Shown: positions 34,091-43,770 of the stretch, piece by piece
Numbering within the stretch: position 1 is the first letter of the stretch
Layout of the letters: the number at the start of each line of letters is the position of its first letter
Source of the DNA: Pseudomonas sp. MM213
Lineage (GTDB): Bacteria; Pseudomonadota; Gammaproteobacteria; Pseudomonadales; Pseudomonadaceae
Assembly (NCBI RefSeq): GCF_020423045.1
Contig: NZ_CP081943.1
Location: forward strand, 1,302,001 to 1,366,000
DNA length: 64,000 nt
Direction: 5' to 3'
Made by a program: the position numbers and the translations under genes
The notes under the pieces: generated by a model
Seen by the model: the letters and a program-made list of their open reading frames with translations, nothing else
What the model was told of the DNA's origin: nothing
Database searches by the model: none

Positions 34091-35242
34091 TTATTTCAGG
34101 CCAACTTTGTACAACACGCCATCATCTTCATCGGTGAGCACATACAAATACCCGTCCGGCCCCTGCCGCACGTCGCGGATGCGTTTGTTCAGCTCGCCCA
34201 TCAAACGCTCTTCGTGAACCACCCGGTCGCCGTCCAACTGCAGGCGTATCAACTCCTGACTGACCAGCGCACCGATGAACACGTTGTGCTGCCACGCCTT
34301 GAAGCGGTCAGCGTAGTAAAACGCCATGCCGCTCAGGCCGGGAGATTTTTCCCAGACGTGGCGCGGCGCAACAGTGCCCACAGCGGTCTTGCCCGTGGCT
34401 TCCGGGATCGGTTGACCGGAGTAGTTGATGCCATGGGTCGCCAGAGGCCAGCCGTAATTCTTGCCACGTTCGATGATGTTGATCTCGTCACCGCCACGCG
34501 GGCCGTGTTCGTTTTCCCAGAGCACGCCGGTCCAGGGATTGAGCGCCGCGCCTTGTGGATTGCGCTGGCCATACGACCAGATTTCCGGACGCACGCCCGC
34601 CTGGCCGACAAAGGGGTTGTCGTCGGGCACCGTGCCGTCCGGGTAGATCCGCACGACCTTGCCTTGCAGCTTGTCCAGATCTTGCGCGGTTGGCCGGTCA
34701 TTGTTCTCGCCGAGGGTGATGAACAGGTAGCCGTCACGGTCGAACACCAGTCGCGAACCAAAGTGATTGCCGACCGAGAGTTTGGGCTCCTGACGGAAGA
34801 TCACTTTGAAATTCCTGATCGCCGTCAGGTCTTGCGACAGTTGCCCGCGACCGACCGCCGTACCGGCCTTGTTCCCCTCGCCGCCACCTTCGGCGTAGGA
34901 CAGATAGACCGTGCGGTCCTGTTTGAAATCGGGCGACAGCACCACGTCGAGCAGGCCACCCTGCCCTTTGGCCCAGACCTTCGGTACGCCACTGAGCGGT
35001 GCCGAAAGTTTGCCGTCGACGCTGACCACGCGCAGGTTGCCGGGCCGTTCGGTCACCAGCATCCCTTGCCTATCCGGCAGAAACGCCAAGGCCCACGGGT
35101 GATCCAGCCCCTTGGCGATGGCCGTGACCTCAAGGGTGCCCTGTTCACTTTTCAGCGTTTGCACGGACGCCGCGAAAACCGGCGCGGCGGTGCTGATCAG
35201 GGCGCTGGCGCAAACGGTAGCCAGGAGGGTTTTACGCAACAT
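34091..35242 (-). CDS. PQQ-dependent aldose sugar dehydrogenase (YliI/Asd type)
   Basis: A 383-residue soluble periplasmic glucose/sorbosone dehydrogenase. A signal peptide (about 1-24, ending VFAA) precedes a six-bladed propeller with GLDHPWALAFLPD, VVLSPDFK, GENNDRPTAQD, ENEHGPRGGDEIN and YADRFKAWQHN. It oxidises aldoses with pyrroloquinoline quinone and passes electrons to the respiratory chain. The ATG at 35242 opens the signal peptide. It follows the small secreted protein gene upstream by 51 bases and may be co-transcribed with it. Confidence 0.88.
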   Translation of the reverse strand: MLRKTLLATVCASALISTAAPVFAASVQTLKSEQGTLEVTAIAKGLDHPWALAFLPDRQGMLVTERPGNLRVVSVDGKLSAPLSGVPKVWAKGQGGLLDVVLSPDFKQDRTVYLSYAEGGGEGNKAGTAVGRGQLSQDLTAIRNFKVIFRQEPKLSVGNHFGSRLVFDRDGYLFITLGENNDRPTAQDLDKLQGKVVRIYPDGTVPDDNPFVGQAGVRPEIWSYGQRNPQGAALNPWTGVLWENEHGPRGGDEINIIERGKNYGWPLATHGINYSGQPIPEATGKTAVGTVAPRHVWEKSPGLSGMAFYYADRFKAWQHNVFIGALVSQELIRLQLDGDRVVHEERLMGELNKRIRDVRQGPDGYLYVLTDEDDGVLYKVGLK

Positions 35243-35293
35243 GCACGATTCCTTTTGTCGTCTGAATGGCTGGCAAGACGTGCGTCCTGCTGC

Positions 35294-35650
35294 TCAACGG
35301 TTGCTGGTGCCTGTGTCCCGAGGGGGTGGATTAGGGATGAATTTCGGTGGGCTGACAGGCGCCGACCGATCCTGGGGATAGCGGTTGCCAATGCCGCCGT
35401 TGTCCAGCGTCGGTGGCCGCGGAACGGGAACCGTGTTCGGCCCGCGGATGGCCGGCGCACTGGGTTGTGTGCCTTGCATGCTATTGGGGTTGGCCCGGCG
35501 AATCGGGCTGTTGTAAGGATTGCTGGTGGCGCCCGTCGGGCTCTGGGCGAACAGCATCGGGAATGCGGGTAACCGGGTGTCGGCCTGGGCCAGATGGCTC
35601 AGCACGCCCGTCAATGCCATCGTGATGATGCCAAACGCTAATCGGTTCAT
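35294..35650 (-). CDS. Small secreted Pro/Asn-rich hypothetical protein
   Basis: A 118-residue protein with a signal peptide (about 1-23, ending AQA). The body is low-complexity and likely disordered, rich in proline, asparagine and arginine (SNPYNSPIRRANPNS, PVPRPPT, NPPPRD). No family recognised. It sits directly upstream of the sugar dehydrogenase gene on the same strand. The start is set by the signal peptide. Confidence 0.65.
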   Translation of the reverse strand: MNRLAFGIITMALTGVLSHLAQADTRLPAFPMLFAQSPTGATSNPYNSPIRRANPNSMQGTQPSAPAIRGPNTVPVPRPPTLDNGGIGNRYPQDRSAPVSPPKFIPNPPPRDTGTSNR

Positions 35651-35810
35651 GACCAGCCCCTCCAGGAGATACAGCCTTCGATAGCACGCTACGCCGAGGG
35701 TTCGGATTTGTTAACCAAAACCATGTAACACGAAGTTGATCCCCTGCCAGGGCTGGCTGGTACGCCGCTGAAAACGTTGCGCCGGGCCATGGGCAGCCGC
35801 GACGCGTCAA

Positions 35811-36722
35811 TCAGATCCAGACAAAAATCGCCAGCAACCCGGCAAAAATCGCCCACTTCTCCAGGTAATAGAGTGTGCGGTTGCGCTTCTTCAACGCTTT
35901 GCCGCGCAGGCGAATCTTGTAGATCCTGGTGAACAGTCGATTGATGCCACCCGTCTTGTCGCCCGCTTCGTTCGGTGCGCCCGCCGCCGACATCACGTTA
36001 CGGCTGAACCAGCCATTGAACGCCGCCGCCCAGCGATACTTCATGGGGCGCTCGATGTCGCAGAACAAAATGATGCGGTTCTGCTGCGTAGTGTTTTCGG
36101 CGTAATGAATGAAGGTCTCGTCGAACATCACCGCTTCACCATCACGCCAGTGATAATTCTCGCCATCGACGTTGATGTAGCAACCGGCGTCGTTCGGCGT
36201 CTCCAGGCCCAGGTGATAACGGTAGGAACCGGCATACGGGTCGCGGTGACGCACCAGTTTCGAACCGGGCGGCAGTTCGGCGAACATCGCCGCCTTGATC
36301 GAACCGATGCTCTGCACCAGTTCGGTGGTGCGCGGGCAAAGCTTCATTGCCGAAGGATGGCTGTCGCCGTACCACTTCAAGTAGAAGCGCTTCCAGCCGG
36401 TTTTGAAGAACGAGTTGAAGCCGACGTCGTCGTACTGGTTCGAGCGCTTGATCTCACCCGCCTTGAGCAGGTTCTGACCTTCGGCTCGGATTTCTTCCCA
36501 ATGGGTCTGCAACGGGCTCAGGTCCGGGAAGTCGGCCGGATCGAGATACGGTTTGTTGGGAATTTTCGAGAACAGGTACAGGAAGCAATTGATCGGCGCG
36601 AGAAACGTCGAGTGATCGCTCAGTTGGCGGCCCAGCTTGTGGCGCACCCGACCGCGCAGGTGGACGTACGCAATCGATACAACATAAATAGCGGCAATGA
36701 TGAGTTTCACGGAAATCGTCAC
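35811..36722 (-). CDS. lpxO: Lipid A hydroxylase LpxO (aspartyl/asparaginyl beta-hydroxylase family)
   Basis: A 303-residue Fe(II)/2-oxoglutarate dioxygenase anchored by N- and C-terminal hydrophobic segments (about 3-20 and 285-303). The metal ligands are in LVRHRDPYAGSYRYHLGL (HxD) and the distal histidine in MFDETFIHYAENTTQQNR; the arginine that binds 2-oxoglutarate is in QNRIILFCDI. It hydroxylates the secondary acyl chain of lipid A at the inner membrane. The start is a GTG at 36722 without a clear ribosome binding site; a GTG at 36710 (before KLIIAAIYV) is a good alternative. Confidence 0.87.
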   Translation of the reverse strand: MTISVKLIIAAIYVVSIAYVHLRGRVRHKLGRQLSDHSTFLAPINCFLYLFSKIPNKPYLDPADFPDLSPLQTHWEEIRAEGQNLLKAGEIKRSNQYDDVGFNSFFKTGWKRFYLKWYGDSHPSAMKLCPRTTELVQSIGSIKAAMFAELPPGSKLVRHRDPYAGSYRYHLGLETPNDAGCYINVDGENYHWRDGEAVMFDETFIHYAENTTQQNRIILFCDIERPMKYRWAAAFNGWFSRNVMSAAGAPNEAGDKTGGINRLFTRIYKIRLRGKALKKRNRTLYYLEKWAIFAGLLAIFVWI

Positions 36723-37204
36723 ACGTCAGAAGTGAACAAACTGCGTCCCCTGACAGGCCCGACGGCCCAAGGGTCTTGTGCAGCGTCTGAATACGAAACA
36801 GCGTCCCTGAGGCGCGTCCTTGAGCATGCCGGCGGCCGGCATCCGGTTGAAAGATGGCATTTTAGCCACGAGTTGTAACAAATAGTTAGCGTTCAACTGT
36901 GAAAATCTGTCCACTTGTACCGCCAAAGCACCCGTGCGGCCTCAACGCCCTATCGTTTAAAGAGCCAGACCAGTACAATCGCCGCCAAACATTACGCGCC
37001 CCCCTTGGTTGATGACGGGAATGAACCCCGTCTCAGCGCACTTCGACTCGGGCCAAGCGCTCCAACTGCTGCTGTCCACTTATTGCCAGATGGACCTTCC
37101 GCTTCTGATCGGGATGTATTTCCCGTGGTTTGAATACCGGAAACGGGTACTGAATCGGTACTGCCGCAACCCTAGCTACTCTGAATGCTTCGCAGGAAAA
37201 ACCT
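36723..37204. other. Divergent intergenic region between lpxO and ABC-F gene
   Basis: A 482-base spacer. A 70-codon TTG-started frame (37009-37221) runs into the ABC-F gene and overlaps it by 17 bases, but it has no ribosome binding site or recognisable content. No REP or terminator is seen. Both promoters should be here. Confidence 0.4.
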
Positions 37205-38794
37205 TTGATCTCTACAGCTAACATCACGATGCAGTTCGGCGCCAAGCCGCTATTCGAAAACGTTTCGGTCAAATTCGGCGCGGGCAACCGCTACGGCTTG
37301 ATCGGCGCCAACGGCTGCGGCAAGTCGACTTTCATGAAAATCCTCGGTGGCGACCTCGAGCCTTCCGGCGGTCAGGTCATGCTCGAGCCGAACGTGCGTC
37401 TGGGTAAATTGCGCCAGGACCAGTTCGCCTACGAAGAATTCACCGTGATCGACACCGTGATCATGGGTCACGAAGAACTGTGGAAGGTTAAAGCCGAGCG
37501 CGACCGCATCTACTCGCTGCCGGAAATGACCGAAGAAGACGGCATGGCCGTGGCCGAGCTGGAAACCGAGTTCGCCGAAATGGACGGCTACACCGCCGAG
37601 TCCCGTGCCGGCGAACTGTTGCTGGGCCTGGGTATCGGCATCGAGCAGCACTTTGGCCCGATGAGCGAGGTTTCTCCAGGCTGGAAACTCCGTGTATTGC
37701 TGGCGCAGGCGCTGTTCTCCGATCCTGAAGTGCTGTTGCTCGACGAACCGACCAACCACCTGGACATCAACACCATCCGCTGGCTGGAAAACGTGCTGAC
37801 CCAGCGCTCCAGCCTGATGATCATCATCTCTCACGACCGTCACTTCCTGAACAGCGTGTGCACCCACATGGCTGACCTGGATTACGGCGAGCTGCGCCTG
37901 TTCCCGGGCAACTACGACGAGTACATGACCGTGGCGACCCAGTCCCGCGAGCAACTGCTGTCGGACAACGCCAAGAAGAAGGCTCAGATTTCCGAGCTGC
38001 AATCGTTCGTCAGCCGCTTCTCGGCCAACGCCTCGAAAGCCAAGCAGGCCACTTCCCGCGCCAAGGCGATCGACAAGATCCAGCTGGCCGAGGTCAAGCC
38101 TTCGAGCCGTGTGAGCCCGTTCATCCGCTTCGAACAAACCAAGAAGCTGCACCGTCAAGCGGTCATCGTCGAGGGCATGGCCAAAGGCTTCGACGGCAAG
38201 ACACTGTTCAAGGACTTCAGCTTCCAGGTTGAAGCTGGCGAGCGCGTTGCGATCATCGGCCCGAACGGTATCGGTAAAACCACCCTGCTGCGCACCCTGG
38301 TCAACGAACTGACCCCGGATGCCGGCACCGTGAAGTGGACCGACGCCGCGGAACTGGGCTACTACGCCCAGGACCACGCGCACGACTTCGAAGACGACTG
38401 CAACCTGTTCGACTGGATGGGCCAGTGGACCCAGGGCGGCGAGCAACTGGTTCGCGGCACCCTCGGCCGCATGCTGTTCTCCAACGACGAGATTCTGAAG
38501 TCGGTCAAGGTCATCTCCGGTGGTGAGCAAGGTCGCATGCTGTTCGGCAAGCTGATCCTGCAAAAACCGAACGTGCTGATCATGGACGAACCGACCAACC
38601 ACTTGGACATGGAATCCATCGAGGCGCTGAACCTGGCGCTGGAGAACTATCCGGGCACGCTGATCTTCGTCAGCCACGACCGTGAGTTCGTATCGTCGCT
38701 GGCCACCCGCATCATCGAGTTGAGCCCTAGCGGCGTGATCGACTTCAGCGGTACTTATGATGATTACCTGCGTAGCCAGGGTGTTGTGTTCTAA
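37205..38794 (+). CDS. ybiT: ABC-F translation factor, YbiT-type, TTG start
   Basis: A 529-residue soluble ABC-F ATPase with two ABC domains and no membrane segment. Walker A motifs are GANGCGKST and GPNGIGKTT; Walker B motifs are [12 protein letters not shown] and [13 protein letters not shown] charged linker lies between them (about 240-320), including [15 protein letters not shown]. coli YbiT has 530 residues and the sequences agree through [12 protein letters not shown]. The start is TTG at 37205, with AGGA upstream; no ATG in a suitable place exists. ABC-F factors act on the ribosomal E-site. Confidence 0.9.
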   Translation: MISTANITMQFGAKPLFENVSVKFGAGNRYGLIGANGCGKSTFMKILGGDLEPSGGQVMLEPNVRLGKLRQDQFAYEEFTVIDTVIMGHEELWKVKAERDRIYSLPEMTEEDGMAVAELETEFAEMDGYTAESRAGELLLGLGIGIEQHFGPMSEVSPGWKLRVLLAQALFSDPEVLLLDEPTNHLDINTIRWLENVLTQRSSLMIIISHDRHFLNSVCTHMADLDYGELRLFPGNYDEYMTVATQSREQLLSDNAKKKAQISELQSFVSRFSANASKAKQATSRAKAIDKIQLAEVKPSSRVSPFIRFEQTKKLHRQAVIVEGMAKGFDGKTLFKDFSFQVEAGERVAIIGPNGIGKTTLLRTLVNELTPDAGTVKWTDAAELGYYAQDHAHDFEDDCNLFDWMGQWTQGGEQLVRGTLGRMLFSNDEILKSVKVISGGEQGRMLFGKLILQKPNVLIMDEPTNHLDMESIEALNLALENYPGTLIFVSHDREFVSSLATRIIELSPSGVIDFSGTYDDYLRSQGVVF

Positions 38795-38813
38795 GCGTTC
38801 GCTATAAATGAAG

Positions 38814-38840
38814 AGCCCTGTCCATGTGACGGGGCTTTTT
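38814..38840 (+). terminator. Intrinsic terminator after the ABC-F gene
   Basis: AGCCCTGTC and GACGGGGCT pair over nine positions (one G-T) around a five-base loop, followed by TTTTT, 20 bases after the ybiT stop. Confidence 0.88.
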
Positions 38841-38874
38841 GCATTTCAGGGGCAGTGATTCGCTGGTGCTCAGG

Positions 38875-38976
38875 ACCTCTTCGCGGGCAAGCCTCGCTCC
38901 TACAGTGTTTTTTGTCGATCCCGAAATTCGCGTACGACTCGATACTGTAGGAGCGAGGCTTGCCCGCGAAGAGGCC
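38875..38976. repeat. REP inverted pair
   Basis: Reverse REP at 38875-38905 and forward REP at 38945-38976. The pairing extends beyond the core (ACCTCTTCGCGG with CCGCGAAGAGG). It lies between the ybiT terminator and the MFS gene. Confidence 0.85.
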
Positions 38977-39069
38977 CTCGGGCTCAACGAATATAGTTAG
39001 CCTGCTTTCTTTTATTCCACACCCGCGCCATGATGGACCTCTCCCACCGCCGCCCGCGAACGAGCCCTC

Positions 39070-40257
39070 ATGTCTGCGCAGCAACTGCCACCGCAAAGCT
39101 CCATGGCGATCACCCTGCAGATCGTCTCCATCGTTTTCTATACCTTTATTGCCTTCCTCTGCATCGGCCTGCCGATTGCGGTGTTGCCAGGTTATGTCCA
39201 CGAACAACTCGGGTTCAGCGCCGTCGTCGCAGGGCTGACCATCGGTTCGCAATACCTCGCCACCCTGCTCAGCCGCCCGATGGCCGGGCGCATGTCGGAC
39301 AGCATCGGCACGAAACGATCGATTGTTTACGGGTTGGCGGGGATTGTCTTGAGCGGCGCGCTGACGTTGCTGTCGACGCTGCTGCAAAGCTTTCCGTTGA
39401 CGAGCCTGTTGATCCTGATCGCCGGCCGTTTGTTGCTGGGCATCGCGCAGGGCTTGATCGGCGTCGGCACCATCAGTTGGTGCATGGGCCAGGTCGGCGC
39501 GGAACACACCGCGCGCTCGATCTCGTGGAATGGCATCGCGTCCTACGGCGCCATCGCGATCGGTGCGCCATTGGGCGTCGTGATGGTGGCCGCGTATGGT
39601 TTTGCCAGCCTGGGCATCGCGCTGTCATTGTTGGCTGCGTTGGCGCTGCTGCTGATCCGTAATAAACCTTCGGTGCCAGTGGTTCGCGGTGAGCGCCTGC
39701 CGTTCTGGGCGGTGTTCGGGCGCATTGCGCCGTTCGGCGCGAGTTTGAGCCTGGCGTCGATCGGCTACGGCACGTTGACCACCTTTATTACCCTGTATTA
39801 CGTCAACCGCGGCTGGACCGGCGCCGCGTACTGCCTGACGGTGTTCGGTGTCTGCTTCATTCTGGCGCGACTGCTGTTCATTTCCAGCATCAGTCGTTTT
39901 GGTGGATTCACCTCGGCGATTGTCTGCATGAGCATTGAAACAGTGGGCCTGGTGCTGCTGTGGCTCGCGCCGTCGACCGGTTTCGCCCTGATTGGCGCGG
40001 GTCTGGCCGGGTTTGGCTTGTCGCTGGTGTACCCGGCGCTGGGGGTAGAAGCCATTAAACAGGTGCCCAACTCCAGTCGCGGCGCGGGTTTGAGTGCTTA
40101 CGCAGTGTTTTTCGATCTGGCGCTGGCGATTGCCGGACCGCTGATGGGCGCGGTGGCGTTGAATATGGGGTACTCGTGGATTTTCTTCAGTGCGGCAATG
40201 TTGTCGATCACCGGCCTGGCCCTGACCCTGCTACTGAAACGCCGCGCTACAGCCTGA
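39070..40257 (+). CDS. Major facilitator superfamily transporter
   Basis: A 395-residue MFS protein with about 12 membrane helices. The motif-A loop reads SRPMAGRMSDSIGTKRS between helices 2 and 3, and helix 5 has GAIAIGAPLGVVM. It resembles the YfcJ/YhhS efflux group. Substrate unknown. The ATG at 39070 begins the protein; the start codon lies in a GC-rich context with a weak AGCCC upstream. The gene ends 11 bases before the tandem REP array. Confidence 0.82.
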   Translation: MSAQQLPPQSSMAITLQIVSIVFYTFIAFLCIGLPIAVLPGYVHEQLGFSAVVAGLTIGSQYLATLLSRPMAGRMSDSIGTKRSIVYGLAGIVLSGALTLLSTLLQSFPLTSLLILIAGRLLLGIAQGLIGVGTISWCMGQVGAEHTARSISWNGIASYGAIAIGAPLGVVMVAAYGFASLGIALSLLAALALLLIRNKPSVPVVRGERLPFWAVFGRIAPFGASLSLASIGYGTLTTFITLYYVNRGWTGAAYCLTVFGVCFILARLLFISSISRFGGFTSAIVCMSIETVGLVLLWLAPSTGFALIGAGLAGFGLSLVYPALGVEAIKQVPNSSRGAGLSAYAVFFDLALAIAGPLMGAVALNMGYSWIFFSAAMLSITGLALTLLLKRRATA

Positions 40258-40267
40258 TTAACACAAA

Positions 40268-40801
40268 CCTTGCCGGTGATGGCGATTTCATGGGCGCCAT
40301 CGCCAGCAAGCCGGCTCCTACGGATTCGGGGGATGGTGGGGTTTGTGGGTGCGCCGCAGGACCTGTAGGAGCCCGGCTTGCTGGCGATGGCGATTTTAAG
40401 GGCGCCATCGCCAGCAAGCCGGCTCCTACGGATTCGGGGATGTTGGGGTTTGTGGGTGCGCCGCAGGACCTGTAGGAGCCCGGCTTGCTGGCGATGGCGA
40501 TTTCATGGGCGCCATCGCCGGCAAGCCGGCTCCTACGGATTTGGGGATGACTGGGTTTGTGGGTGCGCCGCAAGACCTGTAGGAGCCCGGCTTGCCGGCG
40601 ATGGCGATTTTAAGGACGCCATCGCCGGCAAGCCGGCTCCTACGGATTTGGGGATGACTGGGTTTGTGGGTGCACCGCAAGACTTGTAGGAGCCCGGCTT
40701 GCTGGCGATGGCGATTTCATGGGCGCCATCGCCGGCAAGCCTGCTCCTACAGAATTGGGGGATGCTGGGTTTGTGGGTGCACCGCAAGCCGGCTCCTACA
40801 G
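40268..40801. repeat. Tandem REPIN array, 107-bp unit, about five copies
   Basis: TGTAGGAGCCCGGC begins units at 40364, 40471, 40578 and 40685, each exactly 107 bases apart, with a degenerate unit before and a truncated one after. Each unit holds a forward REP, a reverse REP (CCATCGCC to CTCCTACG) and a conserved spacer (GGGGATG..TGGGTTTGTGGGTGCGCC). Internal variants such as ATTTTAAGG versus ATTTCATGG alternate between units. It separates convergent MFS and hydrolase genes. Confidence 0.93.
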
Positions 40802-40814
40802 TGGTGTGTGGGTC

Positions 40815-41852
40815 CTATTGATCGGCGGTTTGCATGCCGGCGCGGGTCGGCTTGCCCAGTGCGTGGGAGAAGAAGCGCCCCGCTTCGGAGATCATGTTGC
40901 GGTGGATGTCCTCGCGGTCGACGCCGTCGGCATCGGTGCACAGCGCCGGCATCGCCTTGATCTGTTCTTCGTTGCACGGTGCCATGAACACGAAGTGCCC
41001 TGCCCCGGCCAGTAGCTTGAAGTCCGGTGCGGTCGGCAGTTTGCGCGCCAGCGCGGCGGCGTTTTTGTCGAAGGCCACCAGTTTGTCGCCGTCACCGCTA
41101 TATAACAGCACCGGCACATGCACGTCGGCCAGGGTATGGCGACCGAATTTCAGGCTCAACGGCGCCATCAGCAGCAGCGCGTGCACCCGTGGATCCGCCA
41201 CCGGTTGCAGGTCATCACGGTCGACAATCAGTTCGCCCTGGGTGTTGCAGGCATCGTGGTCGTCCGGACGTTCCTGGCAATAGCGACGCAGACGATCCAG
41301 ATCCGGCGTCGCCCCCGACAGAATCAACGCCGTCTCCCCGCCGGCCGAATAACCGATAACCCCCACCTGATCGGCATTGACGAACGGCGCGAGCATGCGG
41401 TCGCCCAGGGTCGCGGTAATGGCCTCGGAAATCTGGATCGGCCGCCCATACAAGTTGCTCAAGGTACCGAGGCGGCTGTGGTCTTTGGAGTTGTCGCCGG
41501 GATGGATCACCGCCACCACCACAAAACCCTTACGCGCCAGCGATGTGGCGAGGTCGTGCAGGGCCAGCGGGGTTCCGGTGTTGCCGTGGGACAGCATCAG
41601 CATCGGGAAGCGGCCAATGGCGACGCGGGTGTCTTCGCCCGCTTCGACCGTGTAGCCCTCGAGTTTACTGGAGTGTTCGCGGTCGCTGGAGGGGTAGAAC
41701 GCGATGGCGCGCATCGGTTGCAGGTCCAGTGGGTCGAGAAAACTCATCTCATGGAAACCGACGCTCCAGTGAGGATGTGGCGCAGGCGCGGCGTGCACTG
41801 AATTCAGGCTGCTGAGCAGGCAAATCAGTAACGTTGCCCAAAGACGCACCAT
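40815..41852 (-). CDS. Secreted alpha/beta hydrolase, dienelactone-hydrolase/PAF-AH-like
   Basis: A 345-residue hydrolase with a signal peptide (about 1-22, ending VHAA). The nucleophile elbow is VGVIGYSAGGETAL (Ser about 177), the oxyanion side LMLSHGNTGTPLALHD, and the probable catalytic histidine GAGHFVFMAP. Cysteines in RRYCQERPDDHDACN suggest a disulfide. It would hydrolyse esters in the periplasm; the substrate is unknown. The ATG at 41852 has AAAGGTGG upstream. The frame extends to 41897. Confidence 0.8.
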   Translation of the reverse strand: MVRLWATLLICLLSSLNSVHAAPAPHPHWSVGFHEMSFLDPLDLQPMRAIAFYPSSDREHSSKLEGYTVEAGEDTRVAIGRFPMLMLSHGNTGTPLALHDLATSLARKGFVVVAVIHPGDNSKDHSRLGTLSNLYGRPIQISEAITATLGDRMLAPFVNADQVGVIGYSAGGETALILSGATPDLDRLRRYCQERPDDHDACNTQGELIVDRDDLQPVADPRVHALLLMAPLSLKFGRHTLADVHVPVLLYSGDGDKLVAFDKNAAALARKLPTAPDFKLLAGAGHFVFMAPCNEEQIKAMPALCTDADGVDREDIHRNMISEAGRFFSHALGKPTRAGMQTADQ

Positions 41853-42022
41853 GGGATGCCCCACCTTTGTTACTTGACCGGGAAGCCCGTTCTCCATCGA
41901 TTACCGAGGAAGCGGCCTTGTACCAGCAATTGCGGCCACCAAGGTCGTTACAGAACGGGGACGTTAAACCCTCGACTGCATAACCTGGGCCACAACATGA
42001 AAGATTACGCAATGATCAGAAA

Positions 42023-42070
42023 CAAAAAACTCCGTATCTGACCTTGCGGGATCAGAATACAGAGTTTTTT
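42023..42070 (-). terminator. Terminator downstream of azoR, bidirectional shape
   Basis: AAAAAACTCCGTATCTGA and TCAGAATACAGAGTTTTTT can pair with one bulge and one G-T. On the minus strand it ends in six T residues, 40 bases after the azoR stop, separating it from the hydrolase gene. Confidence 0.78.
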
Positions 42071-42109
42071 GGGGTGTTGCCCGAGCTGATTTACAACTTT
42101 ACGCAAGCC

Positions 42110-42721
42110 TTACGCGGCGGCGAACAGTTGCTCGCTGATCTGAGTGCGAGCAGCGCTCATGGCTTTGGTGCGGACTTCATCGCCGTACGCCAGGCCTTCG
42201 GCACGGACGAATTCAATGTCGGTGATGCCGAGGAAGCCGAACAGCAACTTCAAATACTCTTCGTGTGCAACGCCACTCGCCTGACCAGCATGCAAACCGC
42301 CGGCAGTCGACACGATCACGACTTTCTTGCCACCGCACAGGCCTTCAGGGCCGGCTTCGGTGTAGCGGAAAGTCTGGCCGGCAACGGCGATGCGGTCGAT
42401 CCAGGCCTTGAGTTGGGTCGGGATGGTGAAGTTGTACATCGGTGCTGCGATGACGACGGCATCGGCGGCGAGGAATTCGGCCAGTGTCGAGGCGCTCAGT
42501 TCGGCTTCGTGCTGCTGGGCGGCGTTGCGCAGTTCAGCGGAGGTGCCGGCGGCGACCAGGGTCGTGGCGGAAAAATGGCTGATGGCATCGCTGGCCAGGT
42601 CGCGGTAGGTCACGACGGCGGTCGGCTCGGCAGCTTGCCAGGCGCTGACGACTTCGCGGCTCAGCTGACGGGAAGCCGAGTTGTCACCAAGAATGCTCGA
42701 ATCGATATGCAGCAGTTTCAT
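42110..42721 (-). CDS. azoR: FMN-dependent NADH-azoreductase
   Basis: A 203-residue flavodoxin-like quinone/azo reductase. It opens [20 protein letters not shown], has the FMN-binding [19 protein letters not shown] and VVIVSTAGG segments. It reduces quinones and azo compounds by two electrons from NADH. The ATG at 42721 has CTGGAG upstream. It is divergent from a LysR-type regulator gene, which by its position is its probable regulator. Confidence 0.92.
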   Translation of the reverse strand: MKLLHIDSSILGDNSASRQLSREVVSAWQAAEPTAVVTYRDLASDAISHFSATTLVAAGTSAELRNAAQQHEAELSASTLAEFLAADAVVIAAPMYNFTIPTQLKAWIDRIAVAGQTFRYTEAGPEGLCGGKKVVIVSTAGGLHAGQASGVAHEEYLKLLFGFLGITDIEFVRAEGLAYGDEVRTKAMSAARTQISEQLFAAA

Positions 42722-42775
42722 ATGGGATCTCCAGGTGAGGACCGCCACGAGGCGATCTGATGGAGACAATCCTAC

Positions 42776-42823
42776 AGACGAAACCAATAGCTGATTAGAC
42801 CGCAACAATGCGATAGTTCGTCT
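42776..42823. promoter_or_regulatory. Inverted repeat in the azoR-lysR spacer
   Basis: AGACGAA (42776-42782) and TTCGTCT (42817-42823) are perfect 7-base inverted repeats with 34 bases between them, in the 129-base gap between azoR and the divergent LysR gene. Candidate operator for the LysR protein. Confidence 0.42.
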
Positions 42824-42850
42824 CACTGATAGAACAATCGAGTTAACACC

Positions 42851-43759
42851 ATGCAAGACCTCAATGACCTCTATTACTTCGCCAAAGTGGTCGAAGCCGG
42901 CGGGTTCGCGGCAGCCGGGCGTTTGCTGGGGATTCCCAAATCACGGTTGTCGCGCCGCATCGCCGAACTGGAAGAACGCCTGGGCGCGCGCCTGCTGCAA
43001 CGCACCACCCGGCAGCTCAAGCTAACCGCTGTGGGCGAGCGCTATTTACGCCACTGTCAGGCCATGCTGCTGGAAGCCGAGATGGCCGATGAGGCCGTGG
43101 CCAGCATGTCCAGCGAACCTCGCGGACGCTTGCGGGTGTCCGCCCCCGTCGGGCTGGCTCACGAAATGTTGCCAACGGTGATCAGTAAATTCCTCGAGAA
43201 ATACCCTCATGTCCAGCTGGAGGTCATGCTGGTAAATCGCCGGGTCGATCTGGTGACCGAGGGCGTCGACGTCGCGTTGCGGGTTCGCGAACCGGGTGAT
43301 GAAGACCCGCTGCTGGTGACCCGGCGCCTGCGTCAGGCGCAGATGCTGATGGTGGCCAGTCCGGGTTTTCTTCATGGACGAGCAATCAATCATCCCGAAG
43401 ACCTCAAGGGCTTGCCGGTGCTCGGCGCTCTGGAAGCGGACCGCATGGTGCACATCCGCATGCTCGACCAACAGGGTAAAAGTCATGAACTCGCCCTCGA
43501 AGCGCGACTGGGCATCGATGACTTTATCGTGCGCAGGGCCTGCACCCTCGCCGGCCAGGGTTTTACCATGCTGCCGATGATGTATTGCGAGCAGGAACTG
43601 GAAAGCGGCGCGCTGGTGCAGTTACTGCCCGACTGGTCTTTGCCTGGCGGCTGGCTGCAAGCGGTCTACCCTCATCGGCGCGGGGTGATGCCGGCCGTTC
43701 GCGCCTGGCTCGACCATTTGATCGAATCATTCAATGCCTGTGGGGACCGACTGATATGA
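42851..43759 (+). CDS. LysR-family transcriptional regulator
   Basis: A 302-residue LysR regulator. The N-terminal helix-turn-helix is [20 protein letters not shown] followed by the wing helix; the effector domain starts near [11 protein letters not shown] and contains the [11 protein letters not shown] type motif of the aromatic/quinone-responsive group. Divergent to azoR, so it probably controls it. The next gene starts within or just after its stop. Confidence 0.87.
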   Translation: MQDLNDLYYFAKVVEAGGFAAAGRLLGIPKSRLSRRIAELEERLGARLLQRTTRQLKLTAVGERYLRHCQAMLLEAEMADEAVASMSSEPRGRLRVSAPVGLAHEMLPTVISKFLEKYPHVQLEVMLVNRRVDLVTEGVDVALRVREPGDEDPLLVTRRLRQAQMLMVASPGFLHGRAINHPEDLKGLPVLGALEADRMVHIRMLDQQGKSHELALEARLGIDDFIVRRACTLAGQGFTMLPMMYCEQELESGALVQLLPDWSLPGGWLQAVYPHRRGVMPAVRAWLDHLIESFNACGDRLI

Positions 43760-43770
43760 AGGCTGGGCGT

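Noticed and set aside
37250..38677. A 475-codon minus-strand frame opposite the ABC-F gene
   Set aside because: It is antisense to a complete ABC-F gene with both Walker motif pairs.
38791..39507. A 238-codon minus-strand ORF across the MFS start
   Set aside because: It reads through the terminator and the REP pair and is antisense to the MFS gene.
40268..40801. CRISPR array
   Set aside because: The array is regular, but its period is 107 bases and the spacers are conserved between units. The repeats are REP palindromes, and no cas gene is present.
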